Below, piece by piece: positions 27,147 through 37,370 of a stretch of DNA of 64,000 nucleotides. This DNA comes from Sulfitobacter sp. SK012 (lineage in GTDB: Bacteria; Pseudomonadota; Alphaproteobacteria; Rhodobacterales; Rhodobacteraceae). Location: the NCBI RefSeq assembly GCF_003352085.1, contig NZ_CP025804.1, positions 4,526,001-4,590,000 on the forward strand, given 5' to 3'. The notes beneath the pieces were generated by a model. The model was not told the DNA's origin, did no database searches, and worked only from the letters and a program-made list of their open reading frames with translations. Position 1 is the first letter of the stretch. Each line of letters begins with the position of its first letter. The position numbers and the translations under genes are program-made.

Positions 27147-27652
27147 ACGAACAACGCTCAGTGCTAGCAGGTGGATGCTTTTGGGGCATGCAAGATCTCA
27201 TCCGTAAACGTCCTGGTGTGATCAGTACCCGCGTAGGATATTCCGGCGGCGACGTGGCGAACGCCACCTACCGCGACCATGGTACCCACGCCGAAGCGAT
27301 CGAAGTAATCTTTGATGCAGATATTCTAAGCTACCGTGATCTGTTGGAGTTGTTCTTTCAAATCCACGATCCCTCAACGCTGAACCGCCAAGGCAATGAT
27401 CGTGGTCTTGCCTACCGCTCAGCGATCTATTTTGAGGATGAGGCCCAGAAAGACACCGCATTAGACACGATTGCGGACGTCGAAGCCTCAGGCATCTGGC
27501 CCGGCAATGTTGTAACCGAAGTCGAACCGGTTGGTGAATTCTGGCAAGCCGAGCCCGAGCATCAAGATTATATTCAGCGCATCCCCCACGGCTACACCTG
27601 TCACTTCCCACGCGCCGATTGGGTTCTACCAAAACGCGCGGCGGCTGAATAA
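27143..27652 (+). CDS. msrA: Peptide-methionine (S)-S-oxide reductase
   Basis: A 169-residue enzyme reducing the S-epimer of methionine sulfoxide. The catalytic motif GGCFWGMQ is near residue 11, followed by [26 protein letters not shown] and [20 protein letters not shown], all diagnostic. The C-terminus has no extra recycling-Cys tail, so regeneration by thioredoxin would need other cysteines. Translationally coupled to msrB by a four-base overlap. The downstream hydantoinase-like gene is convergent, with five bases between the stops. Confidence 0.97.
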   Translation: MNEQRSVLAGGCFWGMQDLIRKRPGVISTRVGYSGGDVANATYRDHGTHAEAIEVIFDADILSYRDLLELFFQIHDPSTLNRQGNDRGLAYRSAIYFEDEAQKDTALDTIADVEASGIWPGNVVTEVEPVGEFWQAEPEHQDYIQRIPHGYTCHFPRADWVLPKRAAAE

Positions 27653-27657
27653 GCAGA

Positions 27658-29664
27658 CTATCCTTCAGCAACCCTGGGGCGGCCTGCGGCTTCTACGGTC
27701 ACGGTCGCCTCAATGAACACCTCGCGCGCTTCGATCCCCGCTTTGCGGATGTCGCGCGCGATACTAACCTGAATATCAGCAGCCCCCGCGGCTTGGGCCT
27801 GGGCGAGCGCCACATCCTTCAAAACAGTCTCTAATCTAACCATCGCCGCTTCTGAATCCGCGAAATCCTCTGGCCCTTCGGTCAGGTGGACGCGGTATTT
27901 ACCCTCGCTTGGCGCCGTCACGGTTCCGCTTTGCCGCATGGTCACGCGGCCGACAACGGCCCCAATCGCATTGGCCACACCGGCATGCTCTGGCAAGATC
28001 ATCTGCGTACCCAAACGTTCACCAACCTCCGGATAATACGTTTGTGCTGACGCCCCCAGACCAATGACGGGCAAGTTCAATCCCGTATCAATCCGCACCA
28101 ACCCTCGGTGCCCACCCAACCCCTTTTGCATCAGCAGGTGCTGTGCGAGCGCTTCTGGAGCTAGGTTCAACGGGGCCTCTTCTTCAGACAAAGCAGTCTC
28201 TAATAGGGCGATAACGGTCTGGTGACGTAGCCGGTCCAATATGATCTGCGCCATATCCCCGGCAGTTTGAGCCAGCATGACGCCAGCCCCCGTGCGCCGC
28301 CGTCCGAGCAACAGCAAAGCTTTGCGCGCCGCCTCGTTATCCCAAGCGTCATTTAAGCCCAAAACATGGCTCGCATCTGATGGGGTCACCCCCGCGATCT
28401 GGACCAATCCCCGCTCCACCAATCGGTTGAGCGCGCTAAATTCCACCCGCGCCCGCAATACATCACCCAATGGATGCAGCGTGTCGCCAATTCGATCCAG
28501 CAACCCAGCCTCACGTTCAGAAATACCTTCTTGCGTTTGGCCCTGCACAGCCCGGACAAACCGCCCGTCGTATTCTCCCGGCGTGGCGTTGCGCAGCTGA
28601 GCATCAAGCGTGTCATGCACCACATCGGGCGCATCAAGTGCCGCCAACGACACTGGCAATAAGCGCCGCGGCCCAAGGGTCACGCCGCCTTGCAACCCAT
28701 CGGTCAAGAAATGCGCTTCGCTATCCCCACCGAGCCCCGTCGTGCGCATCGCAACAGCTTCAACCATCGTGCGGTAAGGACCAACCCGCGCGCCCGCTGG
28801 GTCGATCGCAGGTCGGCCACCTCGAAGCAGCGCCACATCTGTTGTCGTTCCGCCAATGTCGCTGACCAACGCATCTGAGGCACCGGTCATCCACCGCGCC
28901 CCAACAATCGATGCGGCAGGCCCGCTGAGGATCGTTTCAATGGGCCGTTCCCGGGCCTGAGCACTTGAAATCAGGGCACCGTCCCCGCGCACCACCATCA
29001 GCGGCGCGGTTACGCCAAGCTCGGTCAACATATGCTCTGCCCGACCAATCAACCTGTCGATCATCCCAATAAGCCGCGCATTCAACACCGCCGTCATCGC
29101 GCGCTTGGGTCCGTTCAACCGCGCAGACAGTTGATGCGACGCCGACACAGGCCGACCGGTGATCTGCGCCACCAACTCTGCGGCCCGCAACTCATGCGCA
29201 GGGTTTCGCGTGGCGAACTGGCTGGCGACGGCAAAGCCACTCACATCGTGCTTATGTGTCTCTAAAAAGGAAATTAGCGCAACTTCATCCAGCGGTAACG
29301 CCTCGCCACCTGCATGGTTATGTCCCCCAGACAGCACCACATGCGGATCGCCTTTCAAAGCCCCGCTTAGCCCCTGTGTCTCCAAATCGCGCGCTTTAAA
29401 TCCGATATAGATCAGCGCGACACGCCCACCCTGCCCTTCAACCAACGCATTGGTTGCAAGCGTTGTGGACAAAGAGGCCATCGATACATCAGCCGCCGCG
29501 GTCCCCGACTGCTCCAGCACCGCGCGCACGGCGCTACCCACACCAATGGCCAAATCATGCCGTGTGGTCAGTGCCTTGGCACTTGCAATCACGACCTCTT
29601 CGTCGCGGATCAGCACCGCGTCGGTATATGTCCCACCTGTATCTACACCCAACAGCACCGCCAT
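27658..29664 (-). CDS. Hydantoinase/oxoprolinase A-type protein (HyuA-like), without an adjacent HyuB
   Basis: A 668-residue ASKHA-fold ATP-dependent protein. It starts LLGVDTGGTYTDAVLI (phosphate-binding loop) and has a second phosphate segment DIGGTTTDVALL with LLRGGRPAID near residue 270, then MVEAVAMRTTGLGGDS. These match the N-methylhydantoinase A / 5-oxoprolinase alpha family, which opens cyclic amides with ATP or carboxylates ketones. Such enzymes normally work with a HyuB partner next door; here the neighbours are msrA and queG, so the partner is missing or elsewhere. AAGGAGAGACCG precedes the ATG. Function uncertain. Confidence 0.85.
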   Translation of the reverse strand: MAVLLGVDTGGTYTDAVLIRDEEVVIASAKALTTRHDLAIGVGSAVRAVLEQSGTAAADVSMASLSTTLATNALVEGQGGRVALIYIGFKARDLETQGLSGALKGDPHVVLSGGHNHAGGEALPLDEVALISFLETHKHDVSGFAVASQFATRNPAHELRAAELVAQITGRPVSASHQLSARLNGPKRAMTAVLNARLIGMIDRLIGRAEHMLTELGVTAPLMVVRGDGALISSAQARERPIETILSGPAASIVGARWMTGASDALVSDIGGTTTDVALLRGGRPAIDPAGARVGPYRTMVEAVAMRTTGLGGDSEAHFLTDGLQGGVTLGPRRLLPVSLAALDAPDVVHDTLDAQLRNATPGEYDGRFVRAVQGQTQEGISEREAGLLDRIGDTLHPLGDVLRARVEFSALNRLVERGLVQIAGVTPSDASHVLGLNDAWDNEAARKALLLLGRRRTGAGVMLAQTAGDMAQIILDRLRHQTVIALLETALSEEEAPLNLAPEALAQHLLMQKGLGGHRGLVRIDTGLNLPVIGLGASAQTYYPEVGERLGTQMILPEHAGVANAIGAVVGRVTMRQSGTVTAPSEGKYRVHLTEGPEDFADSEAAMVRLETVLKDVALAQAQAAGAADIQVSIARDIRKAGIEAREVFIEATVTVEAAGRPRVAEG

Positions 29665-29733
29665 CGGTCTCTCCTTATTCCTGTCACGTAGGGTGTAATC
29701 GGAACCGCCAGTACCGCCAGCCCAAAAGCGACC

Positions 29734-30753
29734 TTATGCCAGACGCATAACCGCCCAGCGCGCCGCATCTGCAACTGCGGGGTCTGCATCTTCTAACAAC
29801 ATTTGCGCGGTAGGGATCAGGGACGCCATCCCCGAGTTCCCAATCGCATAAAGCACGTTGCGTACAAACCGGTCCCTGCCAATCCGCTTGACGGGGGAGC
29901 CGGAAAATCGCGCCCGAAAGCTGGCATCATCAAGCGCCGCAAGCTCTTCCAAAGGCGCCGTTCCTGCACTCCCGTGATACCGAATGTCGCTCGCAGCAAC
30001 CGCAAACTTGTTCCATGGACACACCGCCAGGCAGTCGTCACATCCATAAATGCGGTTGCCCATTTGCGCGCGTAGATCTTCGTCAACCGGGCCTTTGTGT
30101 TCGATCGTCAGATACGAAATGCAACGCCGCGCATCGAGCCGATACGGCTCCGGAAATGCCTGCGTCGGACAGATATCCTGACACGCTGTGCAGTTGCCGC
30201 AATGATCAACTTCGGGAGGGTCAACTGGCAGCTCAAGTGTCGTAAACACAGACCCTATAAAGGCCCAATTTCCCCAATCCCGGCTAAGAAGATTGGTGTG
30301 CTTGCCTTGCCAACCCAGCCCTGCCGCCTGACCCAGCGCCTTTTCTGGCACCGGCGCAGTATCAACAAACACTTTCACCTCGCAAGGCTCCTGTTCGATC
30401 AACCAACGCGCCAAACGTTTTAGCCGTTTCTTGACCACATCATGATAGTCGCGACCCTGCGCATAGACAGAAACAGAGCCTAAATCGGGGTATTCTAGCG
30501 CTTTTAATGGATCATGCTTCGGCGCATAACTCTCTGCCAACATGATCACAGATCGCGCTTCAGGCCATAGCGCCGCTGGGTTTCCACGCCACGCAGCGCG
30601 GTCTTCCATCCAGCTCATTTGTCCGTGATATCCGGCTTCCAGAAAAGCATCCAACCGCGCGGGCACCTCGGGGACGTCCCACGGGCGGCACACACCGGCC
30701 GAGACAAACCCCTCTTCCAACGCGCGCGCGACGAGGGCTTGTTTCAAATCCAC
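29734..30753 (-). CDS. queG: Epoxyqueuosine reductase
   Basis: About 339 residues. It starts at GTG 30753 (a TTG one codon earlier is also possible) with GGCGGG upstream. The last step of queuosine tRNA modification: reduction of epoxyqueuosine with cobalamin and two 4Fe-4S clusters. The cluster motifs are [12 protein letters not shown] (about 186-197) and [12 protein letters not shown] (about 237-248). [27 protein letters not shown] (near 130) holds the catalytic Asp and cobalamin-site segment. The C-terminus is a HEAT-like repeat ([17 protein letters not shown]). It starts nine bases after the glutathione transferase gene, so co-transcribed. Confidence 0.95.
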   Translation of the reverse strand: MDLKQALVARALEEGFVSAGVCRPWDVPEVPARLDAFLEAGYHGQMSWMEDRAAWRGNPAALWPEARSVIMLAESYAPKHDPLKALEYPDLGSVSVYAQGRDYHDVVKKRLKRLARWLIEQEPCEVKVFVDTAPVPEKALGQAAGLGWQGKHTNLLSRDWGNWAFIGSVFTTLELPVDPPEVDHCGNCTACQDICPTQAFPEPYRLDARRCISYLTIEHKGPVDEDLRAQMGNRIYGCDDCLAVCPWNKFAVAASDIRYHGSAGTAPLEELAALDDASFRARFSGSPVKRIGRDRFVRNVLYAIGNSGMASLIPTAQMLLEDADPAVADAARWAVMRLA

Positions 30754-30762
30754 CAAACCCGC

Positions 30763-31428
30763 CTAGAAATCTAAATCACTGTAATGCGCTGGCGGACGGA
30801 AGCCAGACACCTGATCTGCCAGAATAGACCGAAACGCCGGTCGCGATTTAATCTTGGCGTACCAATCCTTGACCACATCGCTGCGGTTCCAATCGACGTC
30901 CGAAATGTAATCAAGCGACGACAAATGCGCAGCGGCCGCAAAATCCGCCAGTGTCATTGCATCTCCGGCCAGCCAGCGCCGATGATCCAGCAACCATGCC
31001 ATGTAATCTAGATGGTATTTGATTGCCTTCGCACCCGCTTTGACATTACCGCTGTCTGGGTATCCTTGCTGCATGACCTTCTTGTTGATCCGTTCATACA
31101 AAAGCTTAGACGTCACGTCGGCATGGAATTTGTCATCAAACCAACTGACCAACCGGCGCACTTCGAGCCGTTGCAACGGATCAGACGGCAACAAGGACGG
31201 CTCAGGCCGTGTCTCTTCGATATATTCGCAGATCGCCGCGCTTTCGGACATCGTGTGTCCATCCAGAAACAACACAGGCACTTTGCCCGCCGGGTTGCGC
31301 TGCATAAAATCTGCGCTTTGCTCCCAATATCGCTCTTCAACAAGCTCAACCTCGATCTTTTTTTCGGCAAGGCTAAGCCGCACTTTTCGGCAAAAGGGCG
31401 ATAGGGGGACGTGAAACAATCGGGCCAT
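30763..31428 (-). CDS. Glutathione S-transferase family protein
   Basis: A 221-residue protein with an N-terminal thioredoxin-like domain (FHVPLSPFCRKVRLSLAEK, and VPVLFLDGHTMSESAAICEY, which contacts glutathione). A C-terminal all-helical domain contains LADFAAAAHLSSLDYI. The SPFC near residues 11-14 supplies a Ser or Cys in place of the Tyr of classical enzymes. Detoxification or reductive role; the substrate cannot be told. It lies between mtgA and queG on the same strand and probably shares a transcript with queG. Confidence 0.9.
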   Translation of the reverse strand: MARLFHVPLSPFCRKVRLSLAEKKIEVELVEERYWEQSADFMQRNPAGKVPVLFLDGHTMSESAAICEYIEETRPEPSLLPSDPLQRLEVRRLVSWFDDKFHADVTSKLLYERINKKVMQQGYPDSGNVKAGAKAIKYHLDYMAWLLDHRRWLAGDAMTLADFAAAAHLSSLDYISDVDWNRSDVVKDWYAKIKSRPAFRSILADQVSGFRPPAHYSDLDF

Positions 31429-31482
31429 GATCTATCCGCAAATTCTGGAGCTATCCTTCAATGCCTTGCGCGCCGAAGTTTT

Positions 31483-32214
31483 TCAACTCTCGAAACAAGC
31501 TGCGCGGCCATCTTTGCCGATTGTTGCCGCTCCATCGCGTATTTGCGCGCTGCGTTTGCGAATATATTTTGTGGGCTTTGAGGCCGAGCGTGTTTTGGGC
31601 GATGGCAAGATCGCTGCCAACCGCGCCGCTTGGGTCGGGCTCAGTTTGGCGGGGGTGACGCCAAAGTAATGTCTGGCCGCTGCACGCACGCCAAACACGC
31701 CCTCGTCGAATTCCGCGACATTCAGATAAACCTCAAGAATGCGCCGCTTGGGCCAGATCGCCTCAACGATTGGGGTCATGCCCGCTTCCATCGCCTTGCG
31801 AAACCACGACCGCCCTTGCCATAGATACACGTTCTTGACGGTCTGCTGGCTCAAGGTTGAGGCACCGCGGTTCGACCCCTGGGCAATCGCCAACCGGATC
31901 GCCTTGACGTCAAACCCCCAATGCTCGCAGAAATTAGCATCCTCAGCCGCCACAATAGACCGCGCCATAACCGGCGCAATGTCATCCATGGGGATCCACG
32001 CCTGCTCTACGCTGCCCAGCCTCCGGCCCTCGCCAAACATATAAGCCGTCGTTGGCGGATCAATGAACCGTCCCAGAACCACGGCCCCCACGATGACGAT
32101 AAAAACCACACAGATTGCGCGCAGGCAAAACCACCGAATGCGCTGAAACACAGTCCGGGTTGGTGTTGTTTTGGCGGTCTTTGCCGTCTTGGATTTGCTC
32201 GTACGTTTTGCCAT
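31483..32214 (-). CDS. mtgA: Monofunctional biosynthetic peptidoglycan transglycosylase
   Basis: About 243 residues from the ATG at 32214; an ATG at 32256 would add 14 residues with no better ribosome site. A Lys/Thr-rich cytoplasmic tail leads to one membrane helix (about 30-50). The GT51 domain follows with its catalytic region AAEDANFCEHWGFD, then RGASTLSQQTVKNVYLW and KRRILEVYLNVAEF, the standard motifs. It polymerises lipid II glycan strands in the periplasm. Single domain, no transpeptidase part, as expected for MtgA. Confidence 0.93.
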   Translation of the reverse strand: MAKRTSKSKTAKTAKTTPTRTVFQRIRWFCLRAICVVFIVIVGAVVLGRFIDPPTTAYMFGEGRRLGSVEQAWIPMDDIAPVMARSIVAAEDANFCEHWGFDVKAIRLAIAQGSNRGASTLSQQTVKNVYLWQGRSWFRKAMEAGMTPIVEAIWPKRRILEVYLNVAEFDEGVFGVRAAARHYFGVTPAKLSPTQAARLAAILPSPKTRSASKPTKYIRKRSAQIRDGAATIGKDGRAACFES

Positions 32215-32309
32215 GCAACAGCTATAGATCTCGGCGGTCGATTTGGGAACGCCCATCACGCGCGCGGATGATATCTGTCCTGGCGTTGTTCAAAAACGCC
32301 GCGCCTCGC

Positions 32310-32347
32310 AAAAGCATACGCCGCGCAAGGACTCCCCTGCGCGGCGT
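32310..32347 (-). terminator. Probable intrinsic terminator after gltB
   Basis: ACGCCGCGCA (32318-32327) and its complement (32338-32347) form a perfect ten-base stem with a ten-base loop. Read leftward it is followed by ATGCTTTTGC. It begins 11 bases past the gltB stop, so it should end the glutamate-synthase transcript; the T-run is offset and short. Confidence 0.65.
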
Positions 32348-32357
32348 CATGATAATA

Positions 32358-35300
32358 TTACTCAGCAGGGACCGCCGCTTGTTCCAACACCAACGGCGCA
32401 GGCAAACGAGTCAGCATTTCCTTCGGGCAAATCTGCATGAAATGCGCCTTTTCACTGTCCCAGTTCTGCAAGATTTCAGCGGCCTTTTTGCTACCGGTCT
32501 CTTCCAGATGCCGTTCCAACAACTGTTCCAAGTCAGTCATCCAATATCCCTCGGAAACGCTGCATGTCACCAGCGTTTCCATATTCATCATTGCTGGTGC
32601 CAACCCTTTGGGATCATAAAGATACGCCATCCCCCCGGTCATCCCGGCCCCAAAATTGGGCCCGACTTCACCAAGGATCACGGCAACACCGCCGGTCATG
32701 TATTCACAGCCGTTGCTGCCACAGCCTTCGATCACGACATACGCACCCGAGTTGCGCACAGCAAAGCGCTCGCCTGCGCGCCCTGCTGCAAAGAGATATC
32801 CGTCTGTCGCGCCATAAAGCACTGTGTTTCCGATGATGGTATTCTCAGATGCCACGATCTTGCTTGCCATGGGCGGGCGCACAACGATGGTGCCTCCGGA
32901 CAATCCCTTGCCGACATAATCATTAGCGTCCCCGGACACTTCAAGTTTAAGACCCGGTGCCGCAAACGCGCCTAGCGACTGGCCAGCGGACCCTGTGAGC
33001 TTAACCGTCAAGTGATCAGGCTGCAGCGTGTTACGCATCCCGAATTTCTTGACGATATGGCTGGAAACACGTGTGCCCACAGTCCGGTGCGTATTTTGCA
33101 CCGCATAGCTCAGCTGCATTTTTTCACCATCTTCCAGGAACCGTGCCGCATCGCGTACAATCTTGGTGTCCAGCGTATCAAGCACAGCATTGCGCGGCTT
33201 ATCGCGGTCATAAACAGTCTCTGATGCGCCATCGACGGTGATCAAAAGCGGGTTCAGGTCAAGGTCATCCAGATGCGCCGAACCGCGGCTGACCTGGGCC
33301 AGCAAATCCGCACGACCGACGATGTCATCGATGCTCCGCGCGCCAATACTGGCCAGGATCTCCCGCACTTCTTGCGCGTAAAACCCGATTAGATTTACCA
33401 CCTTATCGGCGTTGCCAGTGAATTTAGCACGCAGATCTTCGTCCTGCGTACACACGCCCACGGGGCAGGTGTTTGATTGGCACTGACGCACCATAATGCA
33501 CCCCATCGCAATCAATGCCGCTGTGCCGATACCGTATTCCTCGGCCCCCAGCATTGCCGCCATTACGATATCGCGACCGGTACGAAGCCCACCATCGGTG
33601 CGCAAGGTCACTCGCTCACGCAGGTTGTTCATCGACAGAACCTGATGCGCCTCTGTCAGGCCCATTTCCCACGGCAGACCTGCATATTTGATCGAGGTCG
33701 CAGGCGATGCGCCGGTTCCACCATTGTGGCCAGAAATCAGAATGATGTCGGCCTTCGCTTTGGCGACTCCGGCGGCAATTGTGCCTACACCCGACGACGC
33801 GACCAGCTTAACCGTCACTTTGGCGCGCGGGTTGATCTGCTTAAGGTCATAGATCAGCTGGGCCAAATCCTCGATCGAGTAGATATCGTGGTGCGGCGGT
33901 GGCGAAATCAGCATCACGCCGGGTGTCGAATGGCGTAGGCGTGCGATCAGCTCCGTCACTTTCATACCGGGCAACTGCCCACCTTCACCGGGCTTGGCAC
34001 CTTGGGCGACCTTGATTTCCAGCTCTTCACACTGGTTCAAGTATTCCGCAGTAACGCCAAACCGGCCAGAAGCGACCTGTTTGATCTTCGCGGACGGATT
34101 GTCTCCGTTTGCTTCTGGCACAAAATGCGCCGGGTCTTCGCCACCCTCCCCACTGTCAGATTTTGCACCGATCCGGTTCATCGCCACGTTAAGCGTTTTA
34201 TGTGCCTCAGGGCTAAGTGCGCCCAGCGACATGCCCGGTGTCACGAACCGCTTGCGGATGGTGGTAATGCTTTCCACTTCTTCCAAAGGCACAGGGGCAC
34301 CCAAGGGTTTGATGTCCAACAGATCGCGCAGATGGATCGGTGGATTGCTCTGCATCTTGGCCGAATACTGCTTCCACATTTCATAAGAAGCGCGCGTGCA
34401 GGCCGCTTGCAGCATGTGCATCGAGGTTGCTTCCCATGCGTGCGTCTCGCCAGATTGGCGCGCTTTATAGAACCCACCGATGGGCATCACGACGCCATCG
34501 CCGCGCCAGCCGCGGTCATGCACTTCTTCTGCTTTGTGCTGAATGCCGCTCACGCCAATACCGCTGATCCGGCTGGTCATACCGGGGAAATATTCTGCGA
34601 CCATGGCTCGGCTTAGTCCCACCGCTTCAAAGTTCAGCCCACCGCGATAAGAAGAGATCACCGAAATCCCCATCTTCGCCATGATCTTGAGCAGGCCTTG
34701 GTCGATCGCATCGCGGTACCGGCGGATCGCTTCGGTCAATGTCCCATCCAGCAAGCCGCGCCCGATGCGATCGGCAATCGAATCCTCTGCCAAATAGGCG
34801 TTCACAACCGTCGCGCCACAGCCGATCAGCACAGCAAAATAATGCGGGTCGATACACTCCGCCGACCTTACGTTTATCGATGTAAATGTCCGCAGACCTT
34901 TGCGCGTCAGATTGCTATGCACCGCGCTGGTCGCCAAGATCATCGGCATGGCCACTCGGCCAGCACTGCTGTTTTGATCCGTCAGCACAAGATGGCCGGC
35001 ACCGGACCGCACGGCATCCTCCGCTTCGGCCCTGATTCGCGAAAGCCCTGCGCTCAGGCTGCCTGTTCCCGGCTCAAACGTACAATCGATGGTCACCACG
35101 TCAGCGTTGAAATGGCCCTGCAATTCTTCGAACTGTGCGTTGCCCATGAACGGACTATCAAGCACCAGAATTTCGGTCTGGCTGCTGTCTTCATCCAGCA
35201 CGTTCTTGAGGTTGCCGAACCGTGTCTTCAGGCTCATCACCCGGAATTCACGCAAACTATCAATCGGCGGGTTCGTAACCTGGCTAAAGTTCTGACGGAA

Positions 35301-36890
35301 GAAATGGCTCAGCGGGCGGTACTGACCCGAAAGCACTGCCGAGGGCGTATCATCGCCCATACTCGCGAGCGTTTCCTTGCCGTCTTCGGCCATCGGGGCA
35401 AGAATTTGCTCCAACTCTTCGATGGTATAACCCGCTGCAACCTGACGTCGGCGCAATTCACCACCGCTAAACATCGGCTTTTCGGTGACTGCTGCAATTG
35501 CGCTGTCCAGCTCGTTGATCTTGCCGACCCACTCACCAAAGGGCCGCGCACTCGCCAGCTTATCTTTGATTTCGGTGTCCAAGTACATTTTGCCATCGGT
35601 CATATCGACCGCCAACAACTGCCCCGGCCCAAGCGCACCTTTGCAGACAACGCGCACCTCATCTTGCGGCACCATTCCAGCCTCGGATCCCGCGATCAGC
35701 ATGCCGTCGTCTGTCACGACATAGCGCATCGGGCGCAAACCATTGCGGTCAAGCCCGGCACACACCCAGCGACCATCGGTCATTGCAAGTGCTGCGGGGC
35801 CGTCCCACGGCTCCATCACCGAGTTGCAATAGGAATACATGTCGCGCCATGTCTGCGGCAGTTCCACCGCCTGCTTGGACCACGATTCAGGCACCAGCAT
35901 CGTCTTGGCCATCGGCGCTGTACGCCCTGCCCGAACCAGCACTTCAAAAACAGCATCCAAGGCCGCAGAATCCGATGACCCCGCCGCCACGATGGGTTTG
36001 ATATCCTCAGCCATGTCTCCAAACGTGGCTGACGCCATGCGAATTTCGTGCGATTTCATCCAGTTAAGGTTACCCTTTAGGGTGTTGATCTCGCCGTTAT
36101 GCGCAAGCATCCGAAACGGCTGCGCAAGCCACCACTGGGGAAAGGTGTTTGTCGAATACCGCTGGTGATAGATCGCAAATGCACTGACAAAACGGTCGTC
36201 CATCAAATCCGGATAGAACTCCGCAACCTGTTCGGCCAACATCATCCCTTTGTAGATGATCGACCGGCACGACATCGACGCGATATAAAGCGTCGGCACC
36301 TGTGCAGCCACTGCAGCCTTCTCAATGCGGCGGCGGATCACATAAAGCTCACGCTCAAACGTCTCCTCATCGACCCCCTTGGAGTTCGAAATCAGGATTT
36401 GCTCAATTTCAGGCCGCGTCGCATTGGCCTTTTCGCCCAGCATGGAAATATCCACCGGCACATGGCGCCATCCATAGATATAATACCCCATCCGCAGGAC
36501 TTCGGTTTCCACGATGGTTCGGCAGGTTTCTTGGGCGGCAAAATCTGTGCGCGGCAAGAACACTTGGCCCACAGCGATCAACTGGTCTTCCCGGGGCGTG
36601 TGCCCTGTCCGGCGTACCTGATCGTAGAAAAACGGCACTGGAATCTGGACGTGGATGCCCGCGCCGTCGCCTGTTTTTCCGTCCGCGTCTACCGCACCCC
36701 GGTGCCAAATCGCCTTGAGCGCTTTGATACCGCTCAGAACCACATCGCGCGTTTTCGACCCGTCGATATTCACGACCAAGCCGACACCACAGGATGAATG
36801 CTCTTCCTCTGGCGAATACATGCCCTTTTCGGCCACCATGGCGCGCTTGGCTTCTTCGCGGGCCACCCATGCGTCATCATATTTGGTCAT
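32358..36890 (-). CDS. gltB: Glutamate synthase (NADPH), large subunit
   Basis: A 1510-residue subunit of GOGAT, which makes two glutamates from glutamine and 2-oxoglutarate. The order is glutaminase domain with nucleophile Cys34 after a 33-residue propeptide (HSSCGVGLVVNIDG), a central linker domain, the FMN-binding synthase barrel with GHNGGTGASPATSIK and the 3Fe-4S cysteines (CIMVRQCQSNTCPVGVC), and the C-terminal beta-helix (GLSGGTIVVRPP, GAYVVIEGCGSNGCEYMTGG). GAAGGAGACGCC precedes the ATG, which overlaps the GFA stop as ATGA. gltD lies upstream on the same strand, separated by the GFA gene, so gltD-GFA-gltB is likely one operon. Confidence 0.98.
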   Translation of the reverse strand: MTKYDDAWVAREEAKRAMVAEKGMYSPEEEHSSCGVGLVVNIDGSKTRDVVLSGIKALKAIWHRGAVDADGKTGDGAGIHVQIPVPFFYDQVRRTGHTPREDQLIAVGQVFLPRTDFAAQETCRTIVETEVLRMGYYIYGWRHVPVDISMLGEKANATRPEIEQILISNSKGVDEETFERELYVIRRRIEKAAVAAQVPTLYIASMSCRSIIYKGMMLAEQVAEFYPDLMDDRFVSAFAIYHQRYSTNTFPQWWLAQPFRMLAHNGEINTLKGNLNWMKSHEIRMASATFGDMAEDIKPIVAAGSSDSAALDAVFEVLVRAGRTAPMAKTMLVPESWSKQAVELPQTWRDMYSYCNSVMEPWDGPAALAMTDGRWVCAGLDRNGLRPMRYVVTDDGMLIAGSEAGMVPQDEVRVVCKGALGPGQLLAVDMTDGKMYLDTEIKDKLASARPFGEWVGKINELDSAIAAVTEKPMFSGGELRRRQVAAGYTIEELEQILAPMAEDGKETLASMGDDTPSAVLSGQYRPLSHFFRQNFSQVTNPPIDSLREFRVMSLKTRFGNLKNVLDEDSSQTEILVLDSPFMGNAQFEELQGHFNADVVTIDCTFEPGTGSLSAGLSRIRAEAEDAVRSGAGHLVLTDQNSSAGRVAMPMILATSAVHSNLTRKGLRTFTSINVRSAECIDPHYFAVLIGCGATVVNAYLAEDSIADRIGRGLLDGTLTEAIRRYRDAIDQGLLKIMAKMGISVISSYRGGLNFEAVGLSRAMVAEYFPGMTSRISGIGVSGIQHKAEEVHDRGWRGDGVVMPIGGFYKARQSGETHAWEATSMHMLQAACTRASYEMWKQYSAKMQSNPPIHLRDLLDIKPLGAPVPLEEVESITTIRKRFVTPGMSLGALSPEAHKTLNVAMNRIGAKSDSGEGGEDPAHFVPEANGDNPSAKIKQVASGRFGVTAEYLNQCEELEIKVAQGAKPGEGGQLPGMKVTELIARLRHSTPGVMLISPPPHHDIYSIEDLAQLIYDLKQINPRAKVTVKLVASSGVGTIAAGVAKAKADIILISGHNGGTGASPATSIKYAGLPWEMGLTEAHQVLSMNNLRERVTLRTDGGLRTGRDIVMAAMLGAEEYGIGTAALIAMGCIMVRQCQSNTCPVGVCTQDEDLRAKFTGNADKVVNLIGFYAQEVREILASIGARSIDDIVGRADLLAQVSRGSAHLDDLDLNPLLITVDGASETVYDRDKPRNAVLDTLDTKIVRDAARFLEDGEKMQLSYAVQNTHRTVGTRVSSHIVKKFGMRNTLQPDHLTVKLTGSAGQSLGAFAAPGLKLEVSGDANDYVGKGLSGGTIVVRPPMASKIVASENTIIGNTVLYGATDGYLFAAGRAGERFAVRNSGAYVVIEGCGSNGCEYMTGGVAVILGEVGPNFGAGMTGGMAYLYDPKGLAPAMMNMETLVTCSVSEGYWMTDLEQLLERHLEETGSKKAAEILQNWDSEKAHFMQICPKEMLTRLPAPLVLEQAAVPAE

Positions 36891-37315
36891 TTGGCGTCTC
36901 CTTCAAAGGGGGCGAACATCGCAGTTGTTTCTTCAGTACTTAACTTTTTGTGATCCCCAGCAAGGCGATAGCCCGCGGGACACATATCCGTAAAAAATTC
37001 TATCTTGAGGACCCCGCCCCCGGCATCTGGGAACAGTCCAGCCGCCAGATTGCGCGACCCATCATGCTGCATGCCGTACCAAAGCGTGGAGCCACAGGTG
37101 CTGCAGAACCCTCGCTCGGCCCAATCGGACGATATGAATGACTGCGCAGGCCCGGCAACATTGATGCTGTCTGGCAATGTTTCAATCGAATAGAACCCAC
37201 CGGATGTATGCTGGCGGCACATGTCACAATGGCAAACACGCAACCGCGGTTTATCTACCTTGGCAGAGACCGTTACCGCGCCGCATAAACACTGGCCTTT
37301 GATATCTTTAGACAT
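36887..37315 (-). CDS. GFA-family (glutathione-dependent formaldehyde-activating enzyme-like) zinc protein
   Basis: A 142-residue protein with the GFA/CENP-V fold. CLCGAVTVSA near the N-terminus, CHCDMCRQHTSGGFYS near residue 35, and FCSTCGSTLWYG near residue 80 give the Cys sets that bind two zinc ions. Members of the family are only loosely linked to formaldehyde; the substrate here is unknown. It sits between gltD and gltB and overlaps gltB by four bases, so its translation is coupled to glutamate synthase. That placement is unusual and may mean only convenient expression or a link to nitrogen assimilation. Confidence 0.88.
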   Translation of the reverse strand: MSKDIKGQCLCGAVTVSAKVDKPRLRVCHCDMCRQHTSGGFYSIETLPDSINVAGPAQSFISSDWAERGFCSTCGSTLWYGMQHDGSRNLAAGLFPDAGGGVLKIEFFTDMCPAGYRLAGDHKKLSTEETTAMFAPFEGDAK

Positions 37316-37370
37316 TGTTTACATCTCCATCAATTCGGGTCAGCGGACCTGTCATACCGCTTTGGCTGAT

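Noticed and set aside
34698..35978. A 426-codon rightward open frame inside gltB
   Set aside because: It is antisense to the glutaminase/central part of gltB and is low-complexity, His/Arg-rich, without family resemblance.
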